Below are positions 35,412-45,607 of a stretch of DNA of 64,000 nt, piece after piece; the first letter of the stretch is position 1, and every line of letters starts with the position of its first letter. The position numbers were made by a program, and so were the translations under genes. Source of the stretch: Cladosporium sp. IMV 00045 (taxonomy: Eukaryota; Ascomycota; Dothideomycetes; Cladosporiales; Cladosporiaceae); assembly GCA_001931905.2 (NCBI GenBank), contig MSJI02000519.1:21231-85230 (forward strand). The letters are read 5' to 3'. Under the pieces are notes generated by a model, which saw only the letters and a list, made by a program, of their open reading frames with translations, had not been told where the DNA came from and made no database searches.

Positions 35412-36932
35412 TCAAGCGGTGTATTCAACCGCTCGACGGCGGTCTTCCTCCACTCCACACAGTCCTGGGAAGGCACAGAAAGTGCTGGGAGAGACGTGCA
35501 CTTGCCAGTATTGCGAAAGCTCTGGGTTGCTGATCTTTCTCGTCTCCTCGTTGTAGGCCGGATGGCTGACCTCTTCTTTGAGCAAGCCACGCCTGTGGCC
35601 GTCGCCCAGGTATTGCATGAAGGTGTCGCTGACTTTGACGTATTGGTTTACGCCTTCGTGCGCGTCGATCGTGCTGCCTGTCGTCCAGGAGAGCAGCATG
35701 GGCTCAATGAGGGGAGCGTCGGTGACCGACGGGTGAGTTGTGCCTTTCGAGGTGAAGAACCAGGCAAACTTCTTGCGCTCCATCACGCCCTGTGCGAGCT
35801 CCTTCACAACTTCGAAGTGAGGACGCCCGTGGAAGATAGAGTGCTTTGATGACCAGGACTGAGAGTGAATGATCATCACAGGCACCTTGACGTCGTGGTT
35901 CAGAGGGCCTGAGGATTTGCCAGGATCAAGAATGATGCCTCCCTTGAATGGGAGGTCTTCAGAAGGCGCACCCTTCAAGGCCTGCAGGGCCAGGGTAGCA
36001 CCATAAGAATGACCGGCGATGGCGATGCGGTCCATGTTCAGGCGGTGCGTCCATTCGGTAAGAACCTCGCCCTCGCCACGTGGGTTTGCCTTGAAGATAG
36101 ACAGACCCTCGCCCTCGTTGATCCTGCGCAACACCTTGACAGTTTCTTCAACCTCAGCTTGCCTCATGCCCAGCTGCAGCTCCTTCAGCTTCGGTGTGTC
36201 TGGCTTGGGGTCTAGCTGATCCTCGCCAATGTGAAATACGCCCTTCGACGTGCCGTTGTTGAGCATGAGAGAGCCTGGGCCGCTGCCGTCTCTGTGCTCG
36301 ATAGCCACCACAATATTTCCTCGTGATGCCATCTCGCCACAGTATTGAGTGTAGCTAGTGCGTGCAGAAGCCATACCGTGGGAAAAGATGATGACAGGAA
36401 ATTCAGGCAGGCCATAGTCATCTGCCGGCGCCTCTGCGTGGTCGCCGTACTGGTAAGAGGATTTGGCCGTGCCGTGCAATCTCACGTCCACCTCGGCAGG
36501 CACTGTGTTGCCACCAACCAGCGTCCAGAGTCCAAGAGCGAAGACATTGTTGGTGAGCCAGTTGTTCATGTGGGCGAATCGGGCATATCCCTCAGCGTGG
36601 AGGGCGATCGGCTTGGGAACCCAAAGATGCTTTTCCTTTGAGCTCAGCGAGCCATTCACGGCAGGATAGAAGATTGAAGAGAGTACTGTATCGACCTGGA
36701 AGGCCGGCTCGCCAGTCTCGGTGTTGATGGTGTCGCCGACGCGACGCGGTGGATTCACAGGAGTCTCGAGGTCGATGGTTCCGACGTCATACTCGCCGGT
36801 GTAAGGCGGAAGGTTAGAGCTGAAGAGCGGCATTCCCAGGAGGAAGCAGTATGAAGCATAGAACAAGGCGGCGGCCAGAAGCCAATAACGCAGTTTCCAC
36901 CGCCTAAATGACGAAAAGAAGATAGATGCCAT
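35412..36932 (-). CDS. Platelet-activating-factor acetylhydrolase-like phospholipase
   Basis: Single exon, 506 aa. A hydrophobic N-terminal segment (residues about 15-33, YWLLAAALFYASYCFLLG) looks like a signal anchor. The PAF-AH p-II fold follows: FPVIIFSHGMASARTSYTQY forms the oxyanion region, the nucleophile elbow is GHSYGATLAL near residue 309, the acid region IILDPGKSSGP lies near 336, and the His region GTTHPSVTDAP near 398. Family enzymes release short or oxidised sn-2 acyl chains from phospholipids. Fungal members are common and poorly characterised. It is probably a membrane-tethered lumenal or extracellular enzyme. Confidence 0.92.
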   Translation of the reverse strand: MASIFFSSFRRWKLRYWLLAAALFYASYCFLLGMPLFSSNLPPYTGEYDVGTIDLETPVNPPRRVGDTINTETGEPAFQVDTVLSSIFYPAVNGSLSSKEKHLWVPKPIALHAEGYARFAHMNNWLTNNVFALGLWTLVGGNTVPAEVDVRLHGTAKSSYQYGDHAEAPADDYGLPEFPVIIFSHGMASARTSYTQYCGEMASRGNIVVAIEHRDGSGPGSLMLNNGTSKGVFHIGEDQLDPKPDTPKLKELQLGMRQAEVEETVKVLRRINEGEGLSIFKANPRGEGEVLTEWTHRLNMDRIAIAGHSYGATLALQALKGAPSEDLPFKGGIILDPGKSSGPLNHDVKVPVMIIHSQSWSSKHSIFHGRPHFEVVKELAQGVMERKKFAWFFTSKGTTHPSVTDAPLIEPMLLSWTTGSTIDAHEGVNQYVKVSDTFMQYLGDGHRRGLLKEEVSHPAYNEETRKISNPELSQYWQVHVSPSTFCAFPGLCGVEEDRRRAVEYTA

Positions 36933-37942
36933 TGCGCGTGTGCTGGAGTGCAGTGACGGCGAGTCGGCGCGTGGTCGACGGGTAGGGTGGGGGATTTGAG
37001 ATCGGGGCGATTACGGCAATTGCATCAACAACGGTAAGCGCAAGTGATGTTGATGTCAGTGTAAAGTATTTGGAGGCGAGCACAAGATGTGGAGCCAGGG
37101 AGGGTGGTGAAGAAGAAGTGGAAGAAGGAGACGCGGTGATGATATCGAGAATAATGTGCGCGGTAGTCGCGTGAGATCGATCAGTCAGAGTTGATGTCTT
37201 GGGTGTGGGTTTTGCCTCCTGCCCTGCCGTCGCGGTGATGGGTGGTGGGCGATGGTGATGTTCTGGGCTTGTGTGTGTGAGCAGGGAGCGCGGGCGCGGG
37301 CAAGGTCAAGCCACCAGACCGCGATGCGGCTTACTTTTCATCACTCTCTCTCACGCCACCGCTTTCCCAAGCGAAGCCCCCGCCCAGCCTTTGCCAACTT
37401 TGTGAGAGATCGGATCGTCCGGATATGCACACTCCCGCCGTGGCATCCTGCCGTTGCGCCCGCCCATGATGACTTAATCACTGCCAACTTCTGATCGAGA
37501 CGGATTCAATTGACGTTCCTCGATATTATAGGTACTCAGGTAGCATGTCCGCAATTGGCAACAGGCTATGCGCCTTTCAAAGTGGACGTCCATCTACATA
37601 CCACTCTTCTTCTGAGCCGCTATCCTCTACTTTGGAGGTATAAATCCATGGAGAAGAATAGAAGATAGCTTTTTAATGTTTAGAGGCATCTCTTATAGAA
37701 TACTGTTCTCTTAATCTACTATCTTTTACGTTAGTAGTACGAGTATACGCGTTTGAATGAGAATTTGGGGAGGCGTACATTGGCATACCACGCCCTGGCT
37801 TGCATTGAAACAAATTAATAAGTCTGTACTTCTGCTATCATTGTATCAACCACCACTCACTGACACGCTCTAGAGGTACCACGTCAATCTCCACTAACCT
37901 AATTACCTCCGCATTACCTTCATTCCCGTCGTCTTCCATTCT
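36933..37942. other. Intergenic region with an A+T-rich core
   Basis: 1.0 kb between the PAF-AH-like start and the ABC-transporter stop. The part nearest the lipase should be its promoter. Bases about 37500-37920 are visibly richer in A and T than their surroundings, with runs such as ctttttaatgtttagagg. No open frame or terminal repeat was found, so a decayed repeat is only a possibility. Confidence 0.4.
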
Positions 37943-40900
37943 CTACTTCCTCTTCCCCTTCGGCACCCTGCACAACCAGTAAAGAGCAACAGCCGCAGCA
38001 ATGTTGACGCAGATGTACACCCACATCAGACCAAAATCCCTCCATCGATCCCCGAAGTTGATGCTGGCCGCGGCGAGAAAGTCCGTCGTCGAACTGATCG
38101 GGCAGTATTGGCACATGTCCGATTCGGAAGGATTCGAAACATAGCCGCCTGCAGTCTCGACGTAGGCCGCGAGGTACTCGCCGCAGGTTTGTTGGCCGGG
38201 TGCGCTCATCGTTAGGAACTCGTCGGTCGCGCAGTGAACGGGTGCCTCTCCGATTGCTGCCGAAAGGAAGGAGGAGGCCAAATATGTGAAGGGGTTACAT
38301 CGATACATGAAAATCCAGAATCTTGGCAGGTTCTCCTTCTGGACCAGAATACCACAGAAGGCGTAAAGCATGATTCCTATGACGTTGCCCAAAGCCGATG
38401 CGGATTCGGAATCGGGTGAGCCAGCGATCAGTGCGTGAGCCAAGGTGCTTCCGAACAAGAACGCCACCCAGATGGTCAAGAAGACGAGCGTGCTCCTCGA
38501 GTGGACGGTGCCTGTCCATTGAGCGTTGCGAAGGAGGCCCATAGGATAGTACCAAGCCAAGAAGCAGATGACAGCCACTCCCGTGTTCCATACCAGCTCT
38601 GTCAGGATGTTGGAAAGAACGAAAGCAGCCCAGTGATATGTCCGGCATTTGCGCTCTCTAGCCTCATACAAAGTCCGCTGGATGACGAACATTGGGATGA
38701 CCTGCAGGATCAGGGAGATTACAGTGAACAGGAAGACAAGGACTCCAAAGGCCTGATTCTGCAGTCCTTGCTGAGTGTTGTCGGACATGTAGAAGGAGAA
38801 CCCAATGAGAAGAGACTGCGCTTGTCAGTAGAGTTCATTACACCAGGTCGGGTCAAGAGACTCACTGTTCCGATCGTGAGCAGAGCCTTCGAGTTGATGT
38901 ACGCCGGCGAGCGCCAGTATTGTTGAAAGGTCCTTTTCGAAGCGTATTTGAGCTGATCGGTGAAGGATGCAGCAAACTCAGCGTAGTCAGACTCGTCCAT
39001 GTCACGCTTCTCGTTCCGGGGGTTATGTGCGAGGTCTTGAAGCTCAGCCTGAACGCTCTTGTACTCGGGGCTTGCTCTCCATACGGCCGGCCAGTCGATG
39101 TCACTGGAGACTCCAGGAGCGGCACCGATGGTTTCCAACATATACTCCGCGGGGTTTGCGTCATGTGGGATGTCTTGGGCGCCGTTGCGAACGAAGTAGT
39201 CAACCAGTATACTCGAGTTTCTGCCAATGTCTCCGAAATACACCGTCTTGCCGCCTGCGTACGGTTAGTATGTATTGTCTCGTTGACATTGATCGTTCCA
39301 TACCTTTAGCAAGCAGGAGCAGTCTGTCGAAGCGCTGGAACAGAATTGCTGAAGGTTGATGGATGGTACAAAGAACCGCTTGTCCGCTTTGCGAGAGTTT
39401 CGTTAGGAGGTCGCAGATTGACCACGAGGTTTGGCTGTCGAGACCAGATGTCGGTTCATCCAAGAAGAGCAACAGCGCAGGCCTCGCAGCGAGCTCAACG
39501 CCGATGGTAAGGCGTTTCCGCTGTTCAACATTTAGGCCTTCTCCAGGGATACCAACGATAGCATCAGCGCAAGACTGCATCTCTAGCATAGTGATGACTT
39601 CTTCGACATATGCCAGTTTCTCAGCTTTGCTATAGCGCGGTGGCTGCCTGAGAAGAGCGCTGAATTGCAAGGTTTCGCGCACGGTAGCAGTGGGAAGATG
39701 CAAGTCTTGCTGCTGGACATAACCGGTCTTCCTCTGGAACGACTCATCACCTGTATCAAGGTCAGTGTTCGTTGCTTGATGATTTGCACAGCTTGGTGAC
39801 CTTACGTGGCGCAGCGTCGACGAGGATATCTCCAGTGACCACGCCGACAGTGGTGCGACTCGCTAGAACATCGAGGAGTGTGGTCTTTCCAGCCTGTGAC
39901 TTTGGTCAATACGAAGTGTTCTCCTGAATTGGAGAAAATAATGAGACTCACACCGCTCACGCCCATCAATGCTGTCAGTGTACCTGGCTTCACCCAGCCA
40001 TCCACATGATCGAGAATCACCCGTTCTTCGCCGCCGGTGGGTACTTTATAGGATACGTCCTGCCAATGCAGGATCGATTCCTGCTTCTCAACGTTTGCCG
40101 TTACGTTATCTTTTTCCTCGCCGGCCTGGTTGCGCTGCTTGGGCTGTGTCTGCTGTTCCTCATCCGAAATGAGCGCACGGGGTTGTTTGTCGTTCTTAAG
40201 CGCTCCACGTTTGAACACGAGTACTTCACCCTTAGAGCGTGCCGCTGCGACTATTTCACTGACAACTAAATGCGCAATGCAAAGCCCGATGGTGAACGCG
40301 ATAAGGATCCCAAAGTTGCGCCATTTGTGATCGTTTTCATAGCCGTATGCCACGCGAACGAATTCGTCGCCGTCGACGAAAGCGTCACCAAGTCTCGCAC
40401 CTTTGGCAGCGCAAGCCATAGCACTTTGTGGCACATCGCTGTAGGCAGGGCCGGTTGGGACCATCTCGTCACAGGGAAACTGTCGTCCAGTAAATTCATT
40501 AACCATCGCATTTTCGAATCCGTAAAAGGTAGGGTTCTGTTAAAGGAAGGAAGTCAGCAAGTACTCGATGATTGACTGTATGGAGTTGTCAATGTTGCCT
40601 AGCCAAAGGAAGCTGAAGCTACATTATCTCCTTGTGATCTCGGATGTGGGGACATTTGCACACAATGCGGAAGACACTACTTGTTCGAACGCCATCCGTA
40701 GATGTGTTTCGCGAGGGTATGAAGACTGAGATTGCAAACAATGCCCGCTTATATCTGTACGCGAGACGCGCAGATATGGCAACACCCTGGCGCGGCATCT
40801 CAATGGACCATGAATCCGATGCTCTTTTTTCGAACGTGCGCGTGGATACTTGCATATTCGAATGCATCTTGGAGGGGAGGGTTTGGCAGTGCAGAATTGG

Positions 40901-42958
40901 GGTGGGGGTTGTAAGACAGATAGACGTACTGGGAGAAGTGTTAGTAGACTCTAGGTGAACACGATTCGGTTCAGACTCACCAATAAATCTGATCCAAGAC
41001 GACCATCCGCGCATGTAATCCACAGGAATGGCGAAGCCGGTATAGAGCACCATAGCCATGAGGACTACGCTTGCCGGAGCCAGCGCTTGTTCGAGAGTTT
41101 TGGTCAGAGATGCGAATAGCCTGAAAAACATCGACATGCTGAGTGCAACGAAAAATGAATTCAGCAGAAAGAAGAAAAACCGACCGGCTTCGCGTCGCAG
41201 TCCAACCATGAAGTAGTAAAGAATGACGACCACAACGGTGTTGGCGATCTTGTATGGCATATCCATGATCATGGACGCCATAGCCTCTGCACTAGGATGA
41301 TAAAGGACGTAGCGCTTGTGCTTCTCAACGATAGATCGCTTTGCATAGAGGCCGATAATTTCCAGGAGGCTGCCGAACGCATTGAGAATCACAAGGATAA
41401 AGATAGCAGCACCACGGGAGTAGAAGCTTGACGTCGTGTCGTCCGGGTCGAAAAAGATACTAGCCACTATGAGCGCCTCTGTGAGATTCATGGCGAGCAT
41501 GACAATCGGAACGTTCGGGTCTGCTTTTAGTCGTTGCCAATCTCTCCACAGGCACAGCTGGATCTGTCCCCAGTAGGACATCGTGTAAGGAGATTTTTTA
41601 CGCTGCTTGCGGGATTTCTCCAGCTGCCTTTGTGCTGCAAATTTATTCGCACTCTCAGACATGGGTGGATGCTGCTTGTTGTAGTCCGCGATATGGCCGA
41701 TGAGCTCCTTGCGTTCCGCACTGCTCTTCCAGAGCTTGACAAAATCGTCCGGCGTGCGTGGAACAACCTTCTCCATACCAGAAGCCGGAATACGTTGGCC
41801 AGCACTCGACATGGAAGTCAAAAAATCTGGAGTGGACTGCCCCTCTGGACATACGAATCCAATGCGTTCAAAGTAGGCCTGGGCCTGCGTGGCAGACCCA
41901 AAGTAAATCTGACGTCCCTCGTACAGAACACAGACAGTATCGAAGGTGTCGTAAGCGTTCTGCGGTGCCTGATAGATGGCAACGACACTTGAAGTGCCGA
42001 ATACAGAACTTTGAGTGCGCAAAGTTCGGCAAAATTCGATCGCATTAGCACTGTCGAGGCCTCGGGTAGAGTTGTCCCAGCATTGGAGTGGCGCTCCGCT
42101 CAAAGTGGCTTCGGCGATGGTAACTCGTTTCCTCTCCCCGCCGGAAACACCTCTCACGAAATCATTGCCGACCTTGGTTGTCTTGATGTGGTAAATTCCC
42201 AGCAGAGCCATGACCACCTCTTTCATGTGAAATGCGTACATCTCGCGAGTAATGCCAGCAGGCAGCGAATATGGCGTCCGTGCCAGAGCCGCAAAATACA
42301 GGGTGGTGTCAACGTTCAGCATAGAATAGTGCTCGTCGACTTCTGCGGTGTAAATGGCTTCGCCTCGGTAGGCTGAACGTTGTGTCTCAGGTTTGATGCC
42401 GTTGTAGTTGAGCAGCGATTCATCGCTAATGTTTAGACCATGGGTGTCGCCAGCGAGAGTTTTCAGAAGTGTCGAGCAGCCAGATCCTGGTGGACCAAGA
42501 ACACACAACATCTCTCCTGGCCGAACGAGGCCCTCGAAGTCGTGCAAGATATCAACCTTGCGTCCGCGGTCGCCAAACAGTCGGCGAACAAGTTCTGGCA
42601 GCTTGAATACTAAATTCCCAACGGTGTGTTGGAAGTCGGTATCGCTCCCGTATCCAAAGACATTGAGCTTCTCATAGGCGACGCCCATCACACGGGCAGA
42701 TTCAGCAGCATAGACGACATCGTAGAATCGTCTTGCCCAGAGCTTTGCGTCAAACTTCTCGGATGCTGGATTCAATGGGCTACCTTCTGGGGCCCCAAAA
42801 GGTGAAGCATCGCCCATATGACTAGATTTGGCAGAAAGACGACGAGCGAGCTGCGTGATGTCGAGTCCATCGTCGACGTGGCCCGGTGTTCCAGGTGCTG
42901 TCGAAGATAGCTTCTTTTCAGCCATATCTCCTGCTGGGGACGAGTGCGTTGTGCTCAT
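37943..42958 (-). CDS. PDR-subfamily ABC transporter (ABCG full size), with an irregular intron
   Basis: Exons on the minus strand: 42958-40982, 40536-39952, 39893-39806, 39750-39304, 39254-38866 and 38815-37943, about 1452 aa. Order is NBD1-TMD1-NBD2-TMD2. NBD1 has [13 protein letters not shown], signature [13 protein letters not shown] and degenerate [15 protein letters not shown]2 has [23 protein letters not shown] and [15 protein letters not shown]. This is the PDR asymmetric pattern of plasma-membrane drug and lipid efflux pumps. All later introns are short and in phase. The first gap (about 40537-40980, 444 nt) joins WIRFI to [11 protein letters not shown], but its consensus donor (G|GTGAGT) leaves one extra base, so ordinary splicing shifts the frame. 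The gene is therefore either interrupted or carries a sequence error there. Start is the first ATG in frame. Confidence 0.88.
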
Positions 42959-44000
42959 GCCGCAGCTCTCTGTCTTGCAGAGCCCTAGTTCAACTCGGCA
43001 AGGTCTGATAGCAGCTTTGATTCCCCACAACGAGGTATGCTGTTGTTCGGATTGGCTAAGGCCTTGCAAGAGCGCAGCTTTGAGATATTGGCTTTAGACA
43101 CTGGTATTTAGTTCGGGGGAAAAAAAGAAAGAAAAGACTAGATGTATCTTGCTTGAGTGTTAGTTCTGAAGACGAAGCGATGCTGTATTCCAAAATTCTG
43201 TATTTATTGTAAAATTTGTTATTTTTGTCATAGAGACGTGCGTACGGTGTCGGTGCCCTCGGACGGCGTCTTGCTTCGCATCGCGCGGACGCCGAAGCCT
43301 TGGGTCTTAGCCAAATTGCATGGATGAGATGGTGCGATCATTTTGGATATTCCGTCAATGCCTATTGATAAGCTGATCAAGTATAAGAAACAGAACTCAA
43401 TCGCACCCAATTTGCGTCAAGCCACAAAAAGCTTGTTCATGGTACATGTCGGGCGAAGAGTGAGGTCTGATGAAAAGAAGGAGTGACAGGACAAATCGAA
43501 GTTGGTCCCGCTGCTGAAACAGACGCCAAGCCCCGGCTAATACTCAACCCCGTTTAGGATGGTGGCGCCTTCGGCATGTCATGAGTTCCGTAACGTATTT
43601 GGCGACGCAGAAAGTCATCAGAGTGGTCTTCTCCTTTTTCGTGTCTTCTCAAAATTCTTGTCGAGAGTGGTGCGATATTGCAATATCGCACGGTCAAGGA
43701 GTGCCTGATAGCTGATGGCGCATCCTCTGGTATTTGGCTCGTTTCGATGGGCGGACAAACTCGAGACAAGATCCATACTCACATGCTCGCCCCATGTGTG
43801 TATTTAGGAAGCCCATGTATAGATTTAGTTTTACTTCAACGACTCATCCGCCAGTGCGTTCTCTGCTATGGCGTGGCGGAAGACTCTCAACCTTCGTCTT
43901 GCCAATGCGGACCTAGAATATCACTCTCGAGGGCCATGAATCCCCTCTCTAGATACATGAACGAGCACCCACGATAACAGGCTAATGCCACAGCCTTGGA
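42959..44000. promoter_or_regulatory. Region upstream of the ABC transporter, with a 22-bp perfect palindrome
   Basis: 1.04 kb between the ABC-transporter start and the stop of the next minus-strand gene. It holds the transporter promoter and the palindrome at 43670-43691 (listed separately), plus a purine-rich stretch near 43115-43137. No supported coding region. Confidence 0.45.
43670..43691. repeat. Perfect 22-bp palindrome
   Basis: The half site GTGCGATATTG (43670-43680) is followed with no spacer by its exact reverse complement CAATATCGCAC (43681-43691). It lies about 710 bp upstream of the ABC-transporter ATG. A binding site for a dimeric regulator is possible; no known fungal motif was recognised. 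Confidence 0.75.
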
Positions 44001-44558
44001 CTATGGGAAACCCTCGGGTGGGTAGAGACGCTCGTTGTCTGCAACATGGCCTCCCCATCCATCTGGACCGTCATCTTCGGACTCCTTGATATGCAACCAG
44101 TCCGTAGCGCCAGACGTGAGGCACGCAATATCGATACCCACCTGTCCAACGGTGACTCTGGCGACACCTACGACGTAGTGTTGTGTCAGATCCTCCCGAA
44201 GAGTGAAAGCATCCAGGCAAACGATCAAGATACCGTTGCGGCCTGGATCTGCATAATCGGCGACCATGAACAGGAGGGGATCCACGCGCAGGTCTTCATC
44301 GCGGTGGCGGATGAAGTCTTCGTACACTTCACGCAAGGTGGCGCCCGTGAAGCTATCGGAGGCATACCGGAACTCCTCTCGCGGTTCTTCGAAAGATTCG
44401 GACATTTCGGCGATGAGCTTGCTGTGCTCATCTGTGGACAGCTCTGCCGTTATGTACACCAGGATCGGGCCTCGAGGCCGCCGATCCAGTACCTTTTTCG
44501 GTTGAGGGGCAGTGAGAGGTAAAGTGTCCTCGAGTACAGCGGTCTTTGGAGGTGCCAT
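44001..44558 (-). CDS. Hypothetical protein, 185 aa
   Basis: Single exon from the ATG at 44558; the frame is open further upstream but without ATG. Not recognised. The protein has a short basic/Pro N-terminus, then alternating strand/helix-like segments: GPILVYITAEL, TLREVYEDFIRHRDEDL, LLFMVADYADPG, ILIVCLDAF and YVVGVARVTVGQVGIDIACL. It ends in an acidic Gly-rich tail. The pattern suggests a compact alpha/beta fold, with no signal peptide or membrane segment. It is the first of three consecutive minus-strand genes of unknown function upstream of the ABC transporter. Composition and codon use look like a real gene. Confidence 0.72.
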   Translation of the reverse strand: MAPPKTAVLEDTLPLTAPQPKKVLDRRPRGPILVYITAELSTDEHSKLIAEMSESFEEPREEFRYASDSFTGATLREVYEDFIRHRDEDLRVDPLLFMVADYADPGRNGILIVCLDAFTLREDLTQHYVVGVARVTVGQVGIDIACLTSGATDWLHIKESEDDGPDGWGGHVADNERLYPPEGFP

Positions 44559-45037
44559 TATGCGGAGATAGAGGGATTGTTGGTTATACAGTAGGTACTG
44601 GTTTTGCGGTTTGTTTCTGAGATGCGTGAAAGCGAATCCTGAGACTCCCCCATGCATTCTCGAACACACTGACTCGTGATACGTGCTGAGATGTTGAAGA
44701 CTGACTTGGACATTACAATTCCATCGCCGCCGCGATACGCCAACCGCAGCGTAGCATACGACTTCCAAAACTCTCGGTTTACCACTACTATATAAACGTT
44801 TATTTTGGTATTTGGGTAGAAGAAAGCAGCTCAAGGGCAGAGCGTTTTAGAGGAAACAGCTGTCAGTGTCAAAAGCTATCTCACGTTTTTCTGTTTCGGG
44901 AATCACCTCTAGGGTAGAAGATGGTAGCTTGAGAGAAGAGCATTACGGGAAATAGCCCCAAGTGAGATGGGTATTGAAATACGAGTGTATCATGTGGTGA
45001 CTAACGACGCATCACAGACTAGCTAGAATTGTGCCTC
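44559..45037. other. Intergenic region between two unknown genes
   Basis: 479 bp; presumably the promoter of the 185-aa gene and the 3' UTR of the upstream gene. Nothing else recognised. Confidence 0.4.
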
Positions 45038-45607
45038 TTACTCGCCATTAACCATATCAACGTCACCTTCCTTGCTTCCACCGCTATCTCTTCGATCATC
45101 AACAGATGTATCTCTTTCTCTTTCATCATCCAAGACCTTCTTCGCGCCAGCAGCACTCAGCAGCTTGCCATCGTCCACTCCCCCACAACGTGATGATTCT
45201 GGCGACAAAGCCTCATCCCAATCGTCCTGCTCCTGAAGCCAAGGCAACGGCCCATACCCACGCTGCCGCAGCTCATGAGAGTTCTTCCTCATCTTCTCCG
45301 TGAAGTCCCTCTGCTTCCAATAGCGAACCAACGCCGCGTCCCACTCTGGGCCAAGGTCATCCCCATACTCCTTGCGCGGCCCCCAGTCATCACTCTTCCC
45401 ATCACCTGGGCCGGAGACGAGGAATCTGAAGATACGATTTTCCACAGGCTCAGAACCCCAAACGACATTGACGAAAGTTCGGCAGGCGGACGGATCTTTG
45501 AAGTATACCATGCTGAGGAAGTCGTCTTCCTTGTCGTTTTTTATCCAATAGTCGGAGATGGCGTCGTCCCATTTGCGGCTCTGCGTCTCATCCGCGCCGG
45601 CACTCAT
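45038..45607 (-). CDS. Hypothetical acidic protein with WD-x-A repeats, 189 aa
   Basis: Open frame from an ATG at 45607 to 45038. Not recognised. A short motif recurs three times: WDDAISDYW at residues 13-21, WDAALVRYW at 89-97 and WDEAL at 130-134. The segment between (DPSACRTFVNVVWG and ENRIFRFLVSG) looks folded, while the last 50 residues are acidic and disordered. The ATG directly follows the TAG stop of the 407-codon frame upstream, in the same frame, with no bases between. So this may be the 3' part of one longer gene interrupted by TAG rather than a gene of its own. No intron that removes the TAG and keeps frame was found. Confidence 0.6.
   Translation of the reverse strand: MSAGADETQSRKWDDAISDYWIKNDKEDDFLSMVYFKDPSACRTFVNVVWGSEPVENRIFRFLVSGPGDGKSDDWGPRKEYGDDLGPEWDAALVRYWKQRDFTEKMRKNSHELRQRGYGPLPWLQEQDDWDEALSPESSRCGGVDDGKLLSAAGAKKVLDDERERDTSVDDRRDSGGSKEGDVDMVNGE

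Noticed and set aside
40644..40958. 104-codon open frame on the plus strand inside the long ABC-transporter intron
   Set aside because: No recognisable protein and no flanking repeats; kept only as part of the intron anomaly.
42959..43069. Upstream in-frame extension of the PDR transporter
   Set aside because: It begins only with TTG; the first in-frame ATG is at 42958.
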